From JAIBBD01 sp041390685 (GTDB taxonomy: Bacteria > Chloroflexota > Dehalococcoidia > UBA2979), in assembly GCA_041390685.1 (NCBI GenBank), contig JAWKPL010000001.1, positions 992,001 through 1,056,000 on the forward strand: a DNA stretch of 64,000 nucleotides. The letters are read 5' to 3'. Within the stretch, counting starts at the first letter, position 1, and each line of letters opens with the position of its first letter. Positions 39,976 to 48,224 of this stretch are shown piece after piece. A program made the translations under genes and the position numbers. The notes beneath the pieces were generated by a model. That model did no database searches, was not told the DNA's origin, and worked only from the letters and a program-made list of their open reading frames with translations.

Positions 39976-39981
39976 TACAAT
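39976..39981 (+). promoter_or_regulatory. Possible -10 element of the DrrAB-type exporter genes
   Basis: TACAAT lies 31 bases before the ATG at 40013. No good -35 is visible at 16-18 bases, so this is weakly supported. Confidence 0.3.
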
Positions 39982-40012
39982 GGGACTTTGCGCGCTGAAT
40001 CGTGGAGTAACG

Positions 40013-41026
40013 ATGGACGTCATCACCGCCACCGGACTCGTCAAAGTCTACCGGTCACGCCGCAACGAGGTGCGCGCCCTCGACGGCCTCGACCTCACCG
40101 TCGAGGAGGGCGCCGTCCTCGGACTCCTCGGACCGAACGGCGCAGGCAAGACCACCACCGTCCGCATCCTCGCCACACTCATGCGCCCGGACGCCGGCAG
40201 CGCCACCATCGCCGGCTTTGACCTCGTCCGCGACGCGCAGCGCATCCGCTCTATCATCGGCCTCTCCGGACAGTACGCCGCCGTCGACGAAAACCTCACC
40301 GGACGCGAGAACCTCGAGATGTTCGGTCGCCTCTACGGCCTTCCATCGGCCCAGGCCCGCCGCCGTGCAGGCGATCTGCTCGACCAGTATGATCTGGAAG
40401 ACGCCGCCGGGCGCACCGTGAAGACCTACTCCGGCGGCATGCGTCGCCGCCTCGACCTTGCCAGCGCCATCATCGTGCGTCCCCGCCTGCTCTTCCTCGA
40501 CGAGCCGACCACCGGCCTCGATCCTCGCAGCCGCATCCGCATGTGGGAGAACATCCGCGAGCTTGTCGGCGGTGGTGCAACCCTCCTCCTCACCACTCAG
40601 TACCTTGAGGAAGCGGACGCCCTCGCGGACTCCATCGCCGTCGTCGACCACGGCCGCATCATCGCCCGCGGCACCGCCGACCAGCTCAAGTCGCGCATCG
40701 GCGGCGAGCGCGTCGAGGTCGTGCTGAGCAACCCCGCCGACCTCCACCGCGCCGCCGAGGCAGTCGCCCGTCACGGCGAGCAGTACGCCGTCGATGAGGG
40801 TGCGCGCCGCATCACCATCCCCACCGACGAGGGCGTCCCCACGCTGCTCCGCATTGGTCGCGAGCTGGACGAGTTGGGAGTGCCAGTCGAGGACATCGGA
40901 ATCCACCGTCCCACCCTCGACGATGTGTTCCTGGTGCTCACGGGGCATGCCGCCGCGCCAGCCAGCGAAAATGACACCGAAGACGCACCCCCTACCACCG
41001 AGAGGACTCCCGCTCGTGCAGGCTGA
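40013..41026 (+). CDS. DrrA-type ABC transporter ATP-binding protein
   Basis: This is the ATPase of an ABC-2 exporter like the daunorubicin resistance system, 337 residues. Walker A is G-P-N-G-A-G-K-T-T, the signature region is Y-S-G-G-M-R-R-R-L-D-L-A, Walker B is L-L-F-L-D-E-P-T-T-G-L-D and the H-loop is T-T-Q-Y-L-E-E-A. The phrase G-L-S-G-Q-Y-A-A-V-D-E-N-L-T-G-R-E-N and the C-terminal R-P-T-L-D-D-V-F-L block are typical of the DrrA group, which exports drugs or lipids. I chose the ATG at 40013 because GGAG sits at proper spacing. The permease gene starts before its stop. Confidence 0.9.
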   Translation: MDVITATGLVKVYRSRRNEVRALDGLDLTVEEGAVLGLLGPNGAGKTTTVRILATLMRPDAGSATIAGFDLVRDAQRIRSIIGLSGQYAAVDENLTGRENLEMFGRLYGLPSAQARRRAGDLLDQYDLEDAAGRTVKTYSGGMRRRLDLASAIIVRPRLLFLDEPTTGLDPRSRIRMWENIRELVGGGATLLLTTQYLEEADALADSIAVVDHGRIIARGTADQLKSRIGGERVEVVLSNPADLHRAAEAVARHGEQYAVDEGARRITIPTDEGVPTLLRIGRELDELGVPVEDIGIHRPTLDDVFLVLTGHAAAPASENDTEDAPPTTERTPARAG

Positions 41027-41846
41027 CGCTCCGCTCGCCCCACACGCCCCGGGAGGCGTCCGCCAGGCCGTACGCGACGGACTCATCATTGCCGTGCGCA
41101 ACCTCAAGCGCGTACCCCGCATCCCGGAGCTCGCCATCTTCGCGATCCTGCAGTCGATCATGTTCGTGCTGCTCTTCGCCTACGTCTTCGGAGGCGCAAT
41201 CCCCCTCCCGGACGGAGGCTCGTACCGCGAGTTCCTCATCCCGGGCATCTTCGCCCAGACCGTCGTCTTCGCCGCCGCGACCACCGCCATCGGCATCTGC
41301 GAAGACATCAACAAGGGCCTGATGGACCGCTTTCGCTCGCTTCCCATGGCCCGTTCGGCCGTGCTGAGCGGACGCGCCGTGTTCGACGTCGTCTACCAGA
41401 CCGGCATTCTCGTCGTGCTCATGATCTCGGGCCTCGCGGTCGGCTGGCGTGTCGATACCGGCGTCCTCCAGTTCTTCGCCGGCGTCGGCCTGTTACTGCT
41501 CTTCGTCTTCGCCATGTCATGGGTCGGCATCTGGTTCGGCACCATGGTCCCCACCGTAGAGGTGGCCAACCAGGTCGCGTTCACCGTCATCCTCCCCATC
41601 ACCTTCCTCTCCAACGTCTTCGTGCCCCCCTCGACATTGCCCGGCTTCCTGCAGCCGATCGCCGAATGGAACCCGACGAGTACGCTCACCGCCGCCACGC
41701 GCGATCTCTGGGGCAATCCGAACCCCTATGCCTCGTCCGGCTTCCCCGCCGAGCACCCGGCGCTGCTCACCGTCATCTGGATCGCCGTCATCGTGGCGGT
41801 CTTCGCGCCGATGGCCGTCCTCCGCTACCGCTCGATGAGCCGCTGA
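41016..41846 (+). CDS. DrrB-type ABC-2 permease
   Basis: This is the membrane partner of the preceding ATPase, 276 residues with six transmembrane segments and the ABC-2 pattern. An N-terminal amphipathic helix (N-L-K-R-V-P-R-I-P-E-L) leads to F-L-I-P-G-I-F-A-Q-T. The coupling helix D-I-N-K-G-L-M-D-R-F-R-S-L-P-M-A-R-S-A-V follows, with L-S-N-V-F-V-P and W-N-P-T-S-T-L later on. The GTG start at 41016 overlaps the drrA-like stop and is preceded by GAGAGGA. Together they form a complete exporter. Drug resistance is the family function, but an endogenous lipid substrate is equally possible. Confidence 0.88.
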   Translation: MQADAPLAPHAPGGVRQAVRDGLIIAVRNLKRVPRIPELAIFAILQSIMFVLLFAYVFGGAIPLPDGGSYREFLIPGIFAQTVVFAAATTAIGICEDINKGLMDRFRSLPMARSAVLSGRAVFDVVYQTGILVVLMISGLAVGWRVDTGVLQFFAGVGLLLLFVFAMSWVGIWFGTMVPTVEVANQVAFTVILPITFLSNVFVPPSTLPGFLQPIAEWNPTSTLTAATRDLWGNPNPYASSGFPAEHPALLTVIWIAVIVAVFAPMAVLRYRSMSR

Positions 41847-41924
41847 GGCCCGCCTACCCTCTGCCCGTATCACGTCGCATGATCGCTGTCATCGACGCAT
41901 CGAGGTGACAGAGGGGGGTACGCC

Positions 41925-44549
41925 ATGTCGTACGAGTCGGAGTCATTCGGAAGCCTCGTAGCCTGCGGCGGATCCTCCGGCGCACTCGCCCTCGCCGACC
42001 GCCGCCCCTTCGCCCTCCCCGGCGACCGCGCCGTCTGGGGTCGCGACCGCCCGCTCGTCATCGAGCACCTCCGCCTGGAGTTCGCCTTCGACCTCCCCCG
42101 CCGCGAGGTCCGAGGCGTGGCGACCACCACCTTCCACCCCCGCACCGGCAACCTTCGCGACGTCGTCTTCGACGCGATCGAGCTCGACATCGAGTCGGTA
42201 GCGGACGCCGAAGGCAGGCCGCTACCGTTCACGACCGGTGACGGCAAACTGCGCATCGACCTCGGCCGCCCACGTCCGGCCGGGCGCTCCCTCACCACCG
42301 TCGTCCGCTACACCTGCCGCCCGCGCCGGGGCCTGTACTTCAACGGGCCCGACGAGGGCTACCCTGACCGCCCGACGCAAATCTGGACCCAGGGCCAGGC
42401 CGAGGACAGTCCCTACTACTTCCCGTGCGTCGATTACCCCGGTGAGAAGGCGACCTCCGAGGTCATCGCGACCGTGCCCAGCGGCTGGACGGTGATCTCC
42501 AACGGCCGCCTCGAGTCCATCTCACGCGACCGCCGCAGCGCCACCCACCACTGGGTGCAGGACGTCCCTCACCCGGCCTACCTGGTCACCCTTGTCGCGG
42601 GCGAGCTCGATGTCGTCGAGGACGACGCGGATGGGGTCCCCGTGCAGTACTACGGCCGGCGAGGCAGCGCGGACGACCTCCGCCGCGCCTTCGGCCGCAC
42701 CCCCGAGATGGTGCGCTTCTTCGCTGAGAAGATCGGCGTCCCCTACCCCTACGCGAAGTACGCCACCGTCGCCGTCGCCGACTTCATCTTTGGCGGCATG
42801 GAGAACACGTCCGCCACCACCATGACGGACACCCTGCTCCACGACGATCGCGCGCACGAGGACATGGTCGAAACCGCCGACGGCATCACCGCCCATGAGC
42901 TGGCCCACCAGTGGTTCGGTGACCTGCTCACCTGCCGTGAGTGGTCGCACGGCTGGCTCCACGAGTCCTTCGCGACGTACTTCGACACCCTCTTCACCGA
43001 GCACCATCGAGGCTGGGACGCGTTCCGCTATGCGCTCCACCGCAACGCGCAGCTGTACCTGCAGGAGGACGCCACCTACCGCCGCCCGCTCGTCCAGAGC
43101 ACCTACACCGAGCCCATTGATATCTTCGACCGCCACCTCTACGAGCGCGGCTCAGTCGTCCTCGACATGCTCCGCACCCAGCTCGGCGACGACCTCTGGT
43201 GGAGCGCCATCCATGCCTACGTCGAGCGCTTCGCCGGCCGCGATGTGCTCACCCACGATCTGCAGCGCTCCATCGAGGAGACCACCGGCCGCAACCTCGA
43301 CTGGTTCTTCGACCAGTGGGTCTGGAAGGGTGGCCACCCCGACTTCAAGGCCACCTACTCATGGGACGCCGCCCACAGCTCCGCCACCGTCACCCTCGAG
43401 CAGACCCAACAGCCAGACGGTCAGCTCACTTCGGTCTACCGGGTCCCGATGGAGATCGGCTTCATGACCGCCCGTGGCATGCGCACGTTCCCCATCGAGG
43501 TCACCGAGGCCCGCCAGACCTTCGTCTTCCCACTCACCGCCGAGCCTCGCTTCGTCGCCATCGACCCCGGCAACCGTGTGCTCAAGACGCTCGCGTTCGA
43601 GCCCGGTGAGGCGATGCTGAAGGCCCAGCTCACGGACGACCCCCAGGCCATGGGCCGCATCGAGGCCGCGAAAGGCCTCGCGAAGCTCGCCTCGCCCGGC
43701 GCGATCGACGCCCTCCGCGCCGCCCTCCTCAACGATGCCGAGGTGGATGTCGTCCGCGCCGAGGTCGCCACCGCCCTTGGCGGCACGAAGACGGCCTCCG
43801 CTCGTGAGGCCCTCGTCGCCGCTGCCGGACGGGGTCCGTCGAAGCTCCGCCGCGCCGTCGCGGCCGCCCTCGGCCAGTTCCCGGACGACGTCGAAGCGGC
43901 CCGCGCGCTCGAAGCCATGCTCGACGACGCCGGCGACCCCTCCTACTACGCCCAGGCCGCAGCCGCCGAAGCGCTCGGCCGTACCCGCGCCCCCGACGCC
44001 TTCGAGGTGCTGACGGGCGTCCTCGGCCGCCCTGCCCACAATGATGTCATCACGGTCGGTGCGCTCACCGGCCTCGCCCACCTCCGCGACCTCCGCGCCA
44101 TCGACACCCTCCTCGACTACACAGCCTGGGGACGCCACCAGAACGCCCGCCGCGCCGCCGTGGACGCGCTCGGCGTCCTCGGCCCGCTCGCCGATGACCC
44201 GGCGCGCGTCCGCATCCGCGAACGCCTCGAGGCGTTGCTCGACGATCGCTGGCTCCGCGTCCAGCTCTCCGCCATCAACGCCCTGGTCGCCGTCAAGGAC
44301 AGCCGGGCCGTCGCCGCCCTCAATGCAGCCGCGTCGCGAGCCCTCGACGGCCGCATCCGCCGCAACGCCCGCATCGCCGTCCGCACCCTCACCGAGGGAG
44401 CCGACAAGGGCGCGGAGCTCCGAGGCCTGAAGGACGAGGTGGAGAAGCTGCAGCAGGAGAACCAGCGCCTCAAGGACCGCCTGACGAAGCTCGAGGCCGC
44501 CGAGGCAGCACCGCCGCCTCCAGCGCGCGCACGAAGGCGTTCATCGTGA
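41925..44549 (+). CDS. M1-family zinc aminopeptidase with HEAT-like repeats and coiled-coil tail
   Basis: This is an 874-residue metallopeptidase that trims N-terminal residues from peptides. The N-terminal beta domain and catalytic domain include G-G-M-E-N (290-294) and the zinc motif H324-E325-x-x-H328 with E347 eighteen residues on (H-E-L-A-H-Q-W-F-G-D...E). D-Q-W-V-W-K-G-G-H-P is also present. After residue about 560 come several helical HEAT/PBS-like repeats (A-A-A-E-A-L-G-R-T, A-V-D-A-L-G-V-L-G-P-L). The protein ends in a coiled coil (L-K-D-E-V-E-K-L-Q-Q-E-N-Q-R-L-K) and a basic tail. No signal peptide, so cytoplasmic. GGGGGG precedes the ATG. Confidence 0.92.
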   Translation: MSYESESFGSLVACGGSSGALALADRRPFALPGDRAVWGRDRPLVIEHLRLEFAFDLPRREVRGVATTTFHPRTGNLRDVVFDAIELDIESVADAEGRPLPFTTGDGKLRIDLGRPRPAGRSLTTVVRYTCRPRRGLYFNGPDEGYPDRPTQIWTQGQAEDSPYYFPCVDYPGEKATSEVIATVPSGWTVISNGRLESISRDRRSATHHWVQDVPHPAYLVTLVAGELDVVEDDADGVPVQYYGRRGSADDLRRAFGRTPEMVRFFAEKIGVPYPYAKYATVAVADFIFGGMENTSATTMTDTLLHDDRAHEDMVETADGITAHELAHQWFGDLLTCREWSHGWLHESFATYFDTLFTEHHRGWDAFRYALHRNAQLYLQEDATYRRPLVQSTYTEPIDIFDRHLYERGSVVLDMLRTQLGDDLWWSAIHAYVERFAGRDVLTHDLQRSIEETTGRNLDWFFDQWVWKGGHPDFKATYSWDAAHSSATVTLEQTQQPDGQLTSVYRVPMEIGFMTARGMRTFPIEVTEARQTFVFPLTAEPRFVAIDPGNRVLKTLAFEPGEAMLKAQLTDDPQAMGRIEAAKGLAKLASPGAIDALRAALLNDAEVDVVRAEVATALGGTKTASAREALVAAAGRGPSKLRRAVAAALGQFPDDVEAARALEAMLDDAGDPSYYAQAAAAEALGRTRAPDAFEVLTGVLGRPAHNDVITVGALTGLAHLRDLRAIDTLLDYTAWGRHQNARRAAVDALGVLGPLADDPARVRIRERLEALLDDRWLRVQLSAINALVAVKDSRAVAALNAAASRALDGRIRRNARIAVRTLTEGADKGAELRGLKDEVEKLQQENQRLKDRLTKLEAAEAAPPPPARARRRSS

Positions 44550-44637
44550 CGCTGGCCAGTAGCCGCCCCCGGGCGTGGTACTGTCTGGAACGGCCGTCAC
44601 CGAACGCCACCCCCCGCGCCGCGATGCAGGAGCAGGC

Positions 44638-45027
44638 ATGCGCAAACTGAACGTGTTCTTCGACGTCGACTACACGCTCATCATGTGGGACGGCAAGCTC
44701 CGTAACCACGTCGAGCATGTCTTCCAGCGCCTCACCGAGTCCGGCCACACCATCTACGTCTGGTCGGGCGTCGGCATCCGCCGCTGGGACATGCGCCGCC
44801 ACAACCTCGATGGCTACGTCACCGACTACTTCGTGAAGCCGCTCTGGGGCTATAAGGACCGTCTGGGCGAGTACAACGTGAACGTCATGCCCGACTTCGT
44901 CATCGACGATCACAAGGGCGTCGTCGACGACTTCGGCGGCTACCACATCCCGGACGTCGCCGACAAAGACGACCGCCACCTGCTCAACGTGCTCGAGGCC
45001 ATCGAGGCGTTCGCAGCGCGGCCCTAG
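44638..45027 (+). CDS. Small HAD-superfamily hydrolase-like protein
   Basis: This 129-residue single-domain HAD protein has the nucleophile motif D-V-D-Y-T-L near the N-terminus, motif II V-W-S-G-V-G and the acidic motif IV V-I-D-D-H-K-G. It lacks room for a cap domain, so it resembles the minimal HAD phosphatases that act on large substrates. AGGAG precedes the ATG at 44638; the longer frame upstream has no ribosome binding site. It converges with the unknown gene at 45038 with only ten bases between stops. Substrate unknown. Confidence 0.78.
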   Translation: MRKLNVFFDVDYTLIMWDGKLRNHVEHVFQRLTESGHTIYVWSGVGIRRWDMRRHNLDGYVTDYFVKPLWGYKDRLGEYNVNVMPDFVIDDHKGVVDDFGGYHIPDVADKDDRHLLNVLEAIEAFAARP

Positions 45028-45037
45028 GAAACCTGCC

Positions 45038-45832
45038 CTAACTCATCCGCCAGCCGGGTTGCGCCGTCGACCCGTTGGCCCCCGCCGGCCCGAAGTAGCT
45101 CCGCAACATCCCCGCCACGCGGTTCCGTTCCAGCATCGCCGCAGCGCTCGCGCGCTGACCCACGTCCGCCGCACCCGACAGCTGCGCAAGGGCCAGCCGC
45201 GCCCGCGTGTCCTGCTCCAACCGCAGCAGCGGCTCCACGATCGTCCAGATGGAGCAGCCCTCATGCCGAGCCGTGTCGTAGCTGACGTACGCCGCCCAGT
45301 CCAGTGCCCGCTCGCGCATGTCGTAGTGCGAGAACAGCCGCTCGTCCGGATCCCACCACGCTCCCTGAAGGCACTCGACGGACCAGTCGATGGGCAACGG
45401 ACGGTCCGAAGAGCCGTCGGGGTCGAGCGCGACGAGCCACAGCGACGTCGCGAGCGCGATCGGCTCCTGGTGGTAGTTTCCTCCGCCGGCCGTCGCCCAG
45501 GACAGCGCATGGGCGCTCGTCATCGCCGCAGCTACCCGCTCGTCGATCGACAGCCCCACCGCCAGCAACGTCCGCGTCACCACGAGGTGCGCGAGGAAAC
45601 GGGCGGACTCGTCGCTCCCCGGCTGTTCGCCGGTCGGCAACGTCAACGAGGCCGCTTCGTCCGGTCCGAAACACGCGAACGTCGACCGCAGGCCGCACTC
45701 GTAGCCCGGCGCGCCAGGTAGCCCCTGAGCCTCCAGCAGCCGGTCGAGGTCGGTCGGGTCGTCGACCGTCCCCCGGTCGCGTGCTTGCGGCCACAACCGT
45801 AACGCCAGGTCGAGCGGTTCGCTGCCAGCCAT
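45038..45832 (-). CDS. Hypothetical protein, unknown family
   Basis: I do not recognise this 264-residue protein. It has no signal peptide or membrane segment and is largely helical. Tryptophans cluster at its centre (I-D-W-S-V-E-C-L-Q-G-A-W-W-D-P-D-E), as do conserved-looking segments such as G-L-R-S-T-F-A-C-F-G-P-D-E-A and A-R-H-E-G-C-S-I-W. The overall composition resembles a cytoplasmic enzyme or adaptor, but no catalytic motif is evident. The ATG at 45832 lies 65 bases from the divergent DUF192 lipoprotein gene. Confidence 0.55.
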   Translation of the reverse strand: MAGSEPLDLALRLWPQARDRGTVDDPTDLDRLLEAQGLPGAPGYECGLRSTFACFGPDEAASLTLPTGEQPGSDESARFLAHLVVTRTLLAVGLSIDERVAAAMTSAHALSWATAGGGNYHQEPIALATSLWLVALDPDGSSDRPLPIDWSVECLQGAWWDPDERLFSHYDMRERALDWAAYVSYDTARHEGCSIWTIVEPLLRLEQDTRARLALAQLSGAADVGQRASAAAMLERNRVAGMLRSYFGPAGANGSTAQPGWRMS

Positions 45833-45897
45833 CCCTCGACGCTATCGGCGCGCGCGCCGCATTGTCAACGAAGGCAGCGCGCGCCTACGATCTCGGT

Positions 45898-46512
45898 GTG
45901 ACCCGTCGTATGCACCTCCTCGTCACGGCGGGCGCCCTGCTCCTCCTGCTCGCGTCCTGCGCAGAGGGCTCCAACGACGCCGCACCGGCCGCCACGGACA
46001 CCCCCGCCACCGCTGGCTGCAATTCGACTCCGTCTTCCACCGCCACGCCCGCCATCAGCGACCGCTCCCCCGGCGCCACGCCTGAGCCTACCGCGAGCAC
46101 CGGCGCGACCTCCCGTGACGCGCTCGCTCTCGTTGAGTTTGTCCGGGCGTCGGGCGGCTCCGTTTGCCTCCCCACGGAGGTCGTCCCGCGCAACGAGTTC
46201 ACCATCGGCCTCTCGGGTCGCTACACGCTCGATGACCGCGGCATGCTCTTCTACTGGGGCACACCGCACCAGGGCAGCTTCTGGATGAAGAACACCCACG
46301 TCGACCTGTCCATCGCCTTCGTCGGCGCGGACTCCCGCATCGTCGAGATTCGTGAGATGCAGGCCGAGTCGCTCGACTACGTCACCCCGAGCGTCGCGTA
46401 CAGCTACGCCATCGAGGCGCAACCGGGCTGGTATGCCCGCAACGCCGTCAGCGTTGGCGACGAAGTGCGCTTCGACGACGAGGTGGCCGCCCAGCTGCCG
46501 GCGGCGCAATGA
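45898..46512 (+). CDS. DUF192 lipoprotein
   Basis: This 204-residue exported protein has a lipoprotein signal (L-L-L-L-L-A-S-C) and a Thr/Pro/Ala linker of about 60 residues. A C-terminal DUF192 domain follows (R-G-M-L-F-Y-W-G, G-S-F-W-M-K-N-T-H-V-D-L-S-I-A-F-V, G-W-Y-A-R-N-x-V-x-V-G-D). DUF192 proteins are small beta-barrels of unknown function found in many envelopes. I chose the GTG at 45898, where the signal peptide begins; an ATG four codons later is possible. It converges with the GAF protein with six bases between stops. Confidence 0.8.
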   Translation: MTRRMHLLVTAGALLLLLASCAEGSNDAAPAATDTPATAGCNSTPSSTATPAISDRSPGATPEPTASTGATSRDALALVEFVRASGGSVCLPTEVVPRNEFTIGLSGRYTLDDRGMLFYWGTPHQGSFWMKNTHVDLSIAFVGADSRIVEIREMQAESLDYVTPSVAYSYAIEAQPGWYARNAVSVGDEVRFDDEVAAQLPAAQ

Positions 46513-46518
46513 CGCCCG

Positions 46519-47040
46519 CTAGTACCACTCCCGTTCGATCACACGCGACGCGTGCTCGGCGAGCATCACCATGAGCCGCTCGTCGTCGTCATCGAACGGC
46601 TTCCCGTCCGACCGGTCGGTCACGTACAACGACCCCCGTACCGAGCCCTGGGCCCATACCGGTACCCCGAGGAGCGAGCGCATCTTCGGGTGCTTCGGCG
46701 GAAACCCGAACGACCGCCGGGCGTTCGACACATCGTCATAGCGCACGGGCCGTCCATCCGCGCGCAACGAACCGAGCGGCCCATGACCCTGAGGCGGCAC
46801 CCGCAGCCCCCGCAGCTCGTCCGCCGTCATCCCGGAGGTCACGAACCCCTGCGTGCGGTCGTGCTCGTCCGTCACCGCCAGCGCCGCGTAGCGCGCCTTT
46901 GTCTCGCCGCGCGCGATGTCCACCACGATCTGCAGCGCTTCCTCGGGCCGGTGCCGGTCAGGAAGCCCTCGAAGCGCGGCTGCGAGCGCCCGCAGCGCGC
47001 GCGCCTCGGGGTCGCGTCGAAGCAGTCCCGGTCGCCGCAT
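46519..47040 (-). CDS. GAF-domain protein
   Basis: This 173-residue protein is formed almost wholly by one GAF domain (I-V-V-D-I-A-R-G-E-T-K-A-R-Y-A-A-L-A-V, G-H-G-P-L-G-S-L, F-G-F-P-P-x-H-P-x-M-R-S-L-L-G-V-P-V, G-S-L-Y-V-T-D, F-D-D-D-D-E-R-L-M-V-M-L-A-E-H-A). The P-P-K-H-P-x-M block is common in GAF domains of DevS/DosS-type sensors, but here no kinase is attached. It may act as a free sensor or reductase-like subunit. It lies 71 bases downstream of the thiamine transporter operon on the same strand. Confidence 0.82.
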   Translation of the reverse strand: MRRPGLLRRDPEARALRALAAALRGLPDRHRPEEALQIVVDIARGETKARYAALAVTDEHDRTQGFVTSGMTADELRGLRVPPQGHGPLGSLRADGRPVRYDDVSNARRSFGFPPKHPKMRSLLGVPVWAQGSVRGSLYVTDRSDGKPFDDDDERLMVMLAEHASRVIEREWY

Positions 47041-47111
47041 GCAGTCAGGCTACCCGCCAGCGCAATCCGACGCCAGAGCAACATCGATACCAACGGTCGC
47101 GTCCGTCGAGG

Positions 47112-48188
47112 TCAGGCGCTCGTCGCCCGCACGGTGGGCGTGGACACCGCGTAGAACCGCAGCGTATCGGCGCGCACCGCGATCGCAACCTGTGCTCCCG
47201 AGGCAGGCGCGCCGCCTTCCCACGCCCAGCGCGCCAGCAACTGGCGCGTCCCGACCATGATCTTCAGGAGCTGCGTCGGACCCTCCGGCTGGGTCCCGCT
47301 GACCATGCCCGTGACTCCCGAACTCTCACCGGCGCTCGTCGGCACGGCCCGCAACGACGACGGGTGCGCCATCACCCGCACCCGTCCGGTCAGCCGCAGC
47401 TCCGGCGGCAGCGGCAGCGACCCTACACCCTGCTCGAATACGCCACGCTCGCGGACCTCGCCCGCGATCAGCGTCACATACCCGAACATCGCCGCCGCCT
47501 CGGCTGTCACCGGGTACGCCACCACGGTCGTGAGCGGCCCGTGCTGCAGGACCCGGCCCGCGTCCATCACCACCACGTCGTCAGCAATCGCCACCGCATC
47601 GCGGATATCGTGGCTCACCATGAGCGCCGTCGTCTGCACTGACCGCAGCACCGCGCGCAGCTCGTTCCGCAGCCACCGCTTCCGCTCTTCGTCGATCGCC
47701 CCCAGCGGCTCGTCGAGGAGCAACAGCCCCGGCTGCGGCGCGAGCGCCCGCGCCAGCGCGACACGCTGCCGCTCCCCACCCGAGAGTTCATCGACCCGCC
47801 GCGCGGCGAGTGCGGTCAGCCCGACCAGCCCTAGCATCTCCTCGGCCCGCTCCCGGCGCGCCGGGCGCGGCCACTTCGCCATCTTCAGCCCGAACATGAC
47901 GTTCTCTTCCACGTTCATGTGCGGGAACAGCGCCAGCTCCTGGAACATCATCCCAATGCCCCGGCGGTGTGGCTTCACACGCCGGATCGACCGCCCATCG
48001 AGGCGCACGTCGCCGAGATCCGGCTCGTCCAGCCCGGCAATCATCCGCAGCACTGAGGTCTTCCCCGCCCCAGAGGGCCCGATCAGCGCCGCGATGTGAC
48101 CGTCCGGCACCTCGAACGATACGTTCTCGACGGCAAGCGCCTCGTCTGAGAACGACCGGTACAGGCCTTCGACGGTGAGCGACGCCAT
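47112..48188 (-). CDS. thiQ: Thiamine ABC transporter ATP-binding protein (ThiQ-like)
   Basis: This is the ATPase of the importer, about 358 residues. Walker A is G-P-S-G-A-G-K-T-S, the Q-loop is M-M-F-Q-E-L-A-L-F-P, the signature is L-S-G-G-E-R-Q-R-V-A-L-A, Walker B is L-L-L-L-D-E-P-L-G-A-I-D and the H-loop is V-S-H-D. A C-terminal TOBE-like beta domain (about 245-358) makes it resemble FbpC/PotA-type ATPases, longer than E. coli ThiQ. The ATG at 48188 is preferred over a GTG nine bases upstream. The thiamine assignment comes from the TPP riboswitch at the head of the operon and from the ThiB-like binding protein. Confidence 0.82.
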   Translation of the reverse strand: MASLTVEGLYRSFSDEALAVENVSFEVPDGHIAALIGPSGAGKTSVLRMIAGLDEPDLGDVRLDGRSIRRVKPHRRGIGMMFQELALFPHMNVEENVMFGLKMAKWPRPARRERAEEMLGLVGLTALAARRVDELSGGERQRVALARALAPQPGLLLLDEPLGAIDEERKRWLRNELRAVLRSVQTTALMVSHDIRDAVAIADDVVVMDAGRVLQHGPLTTVVAYPVTAEAAAMFGYVTLIAGEVRERGVFEQGVGSLPLPPELRLTGRVRVMAHPSSLRAVPTSAGESSGVTGMVSGTQPEGPTQLLKIMVGTRQLLARWAWEGGAPASGAQVAIAVRADTLRFYAVSTPTVRATSA

Positions 48189-48224
48189 ACACTCCACCCG
48201 CGCGCACCGGTCGCCACCGGCGAT

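Noticed and set aside
38652..39980. MocR-type transcription factor instead of a plain aminotransferase
   Set aside because: There is no GntR winged-helix domain before the PLP fold; the N-terminal extension of the frame is too short and lacks the motif.
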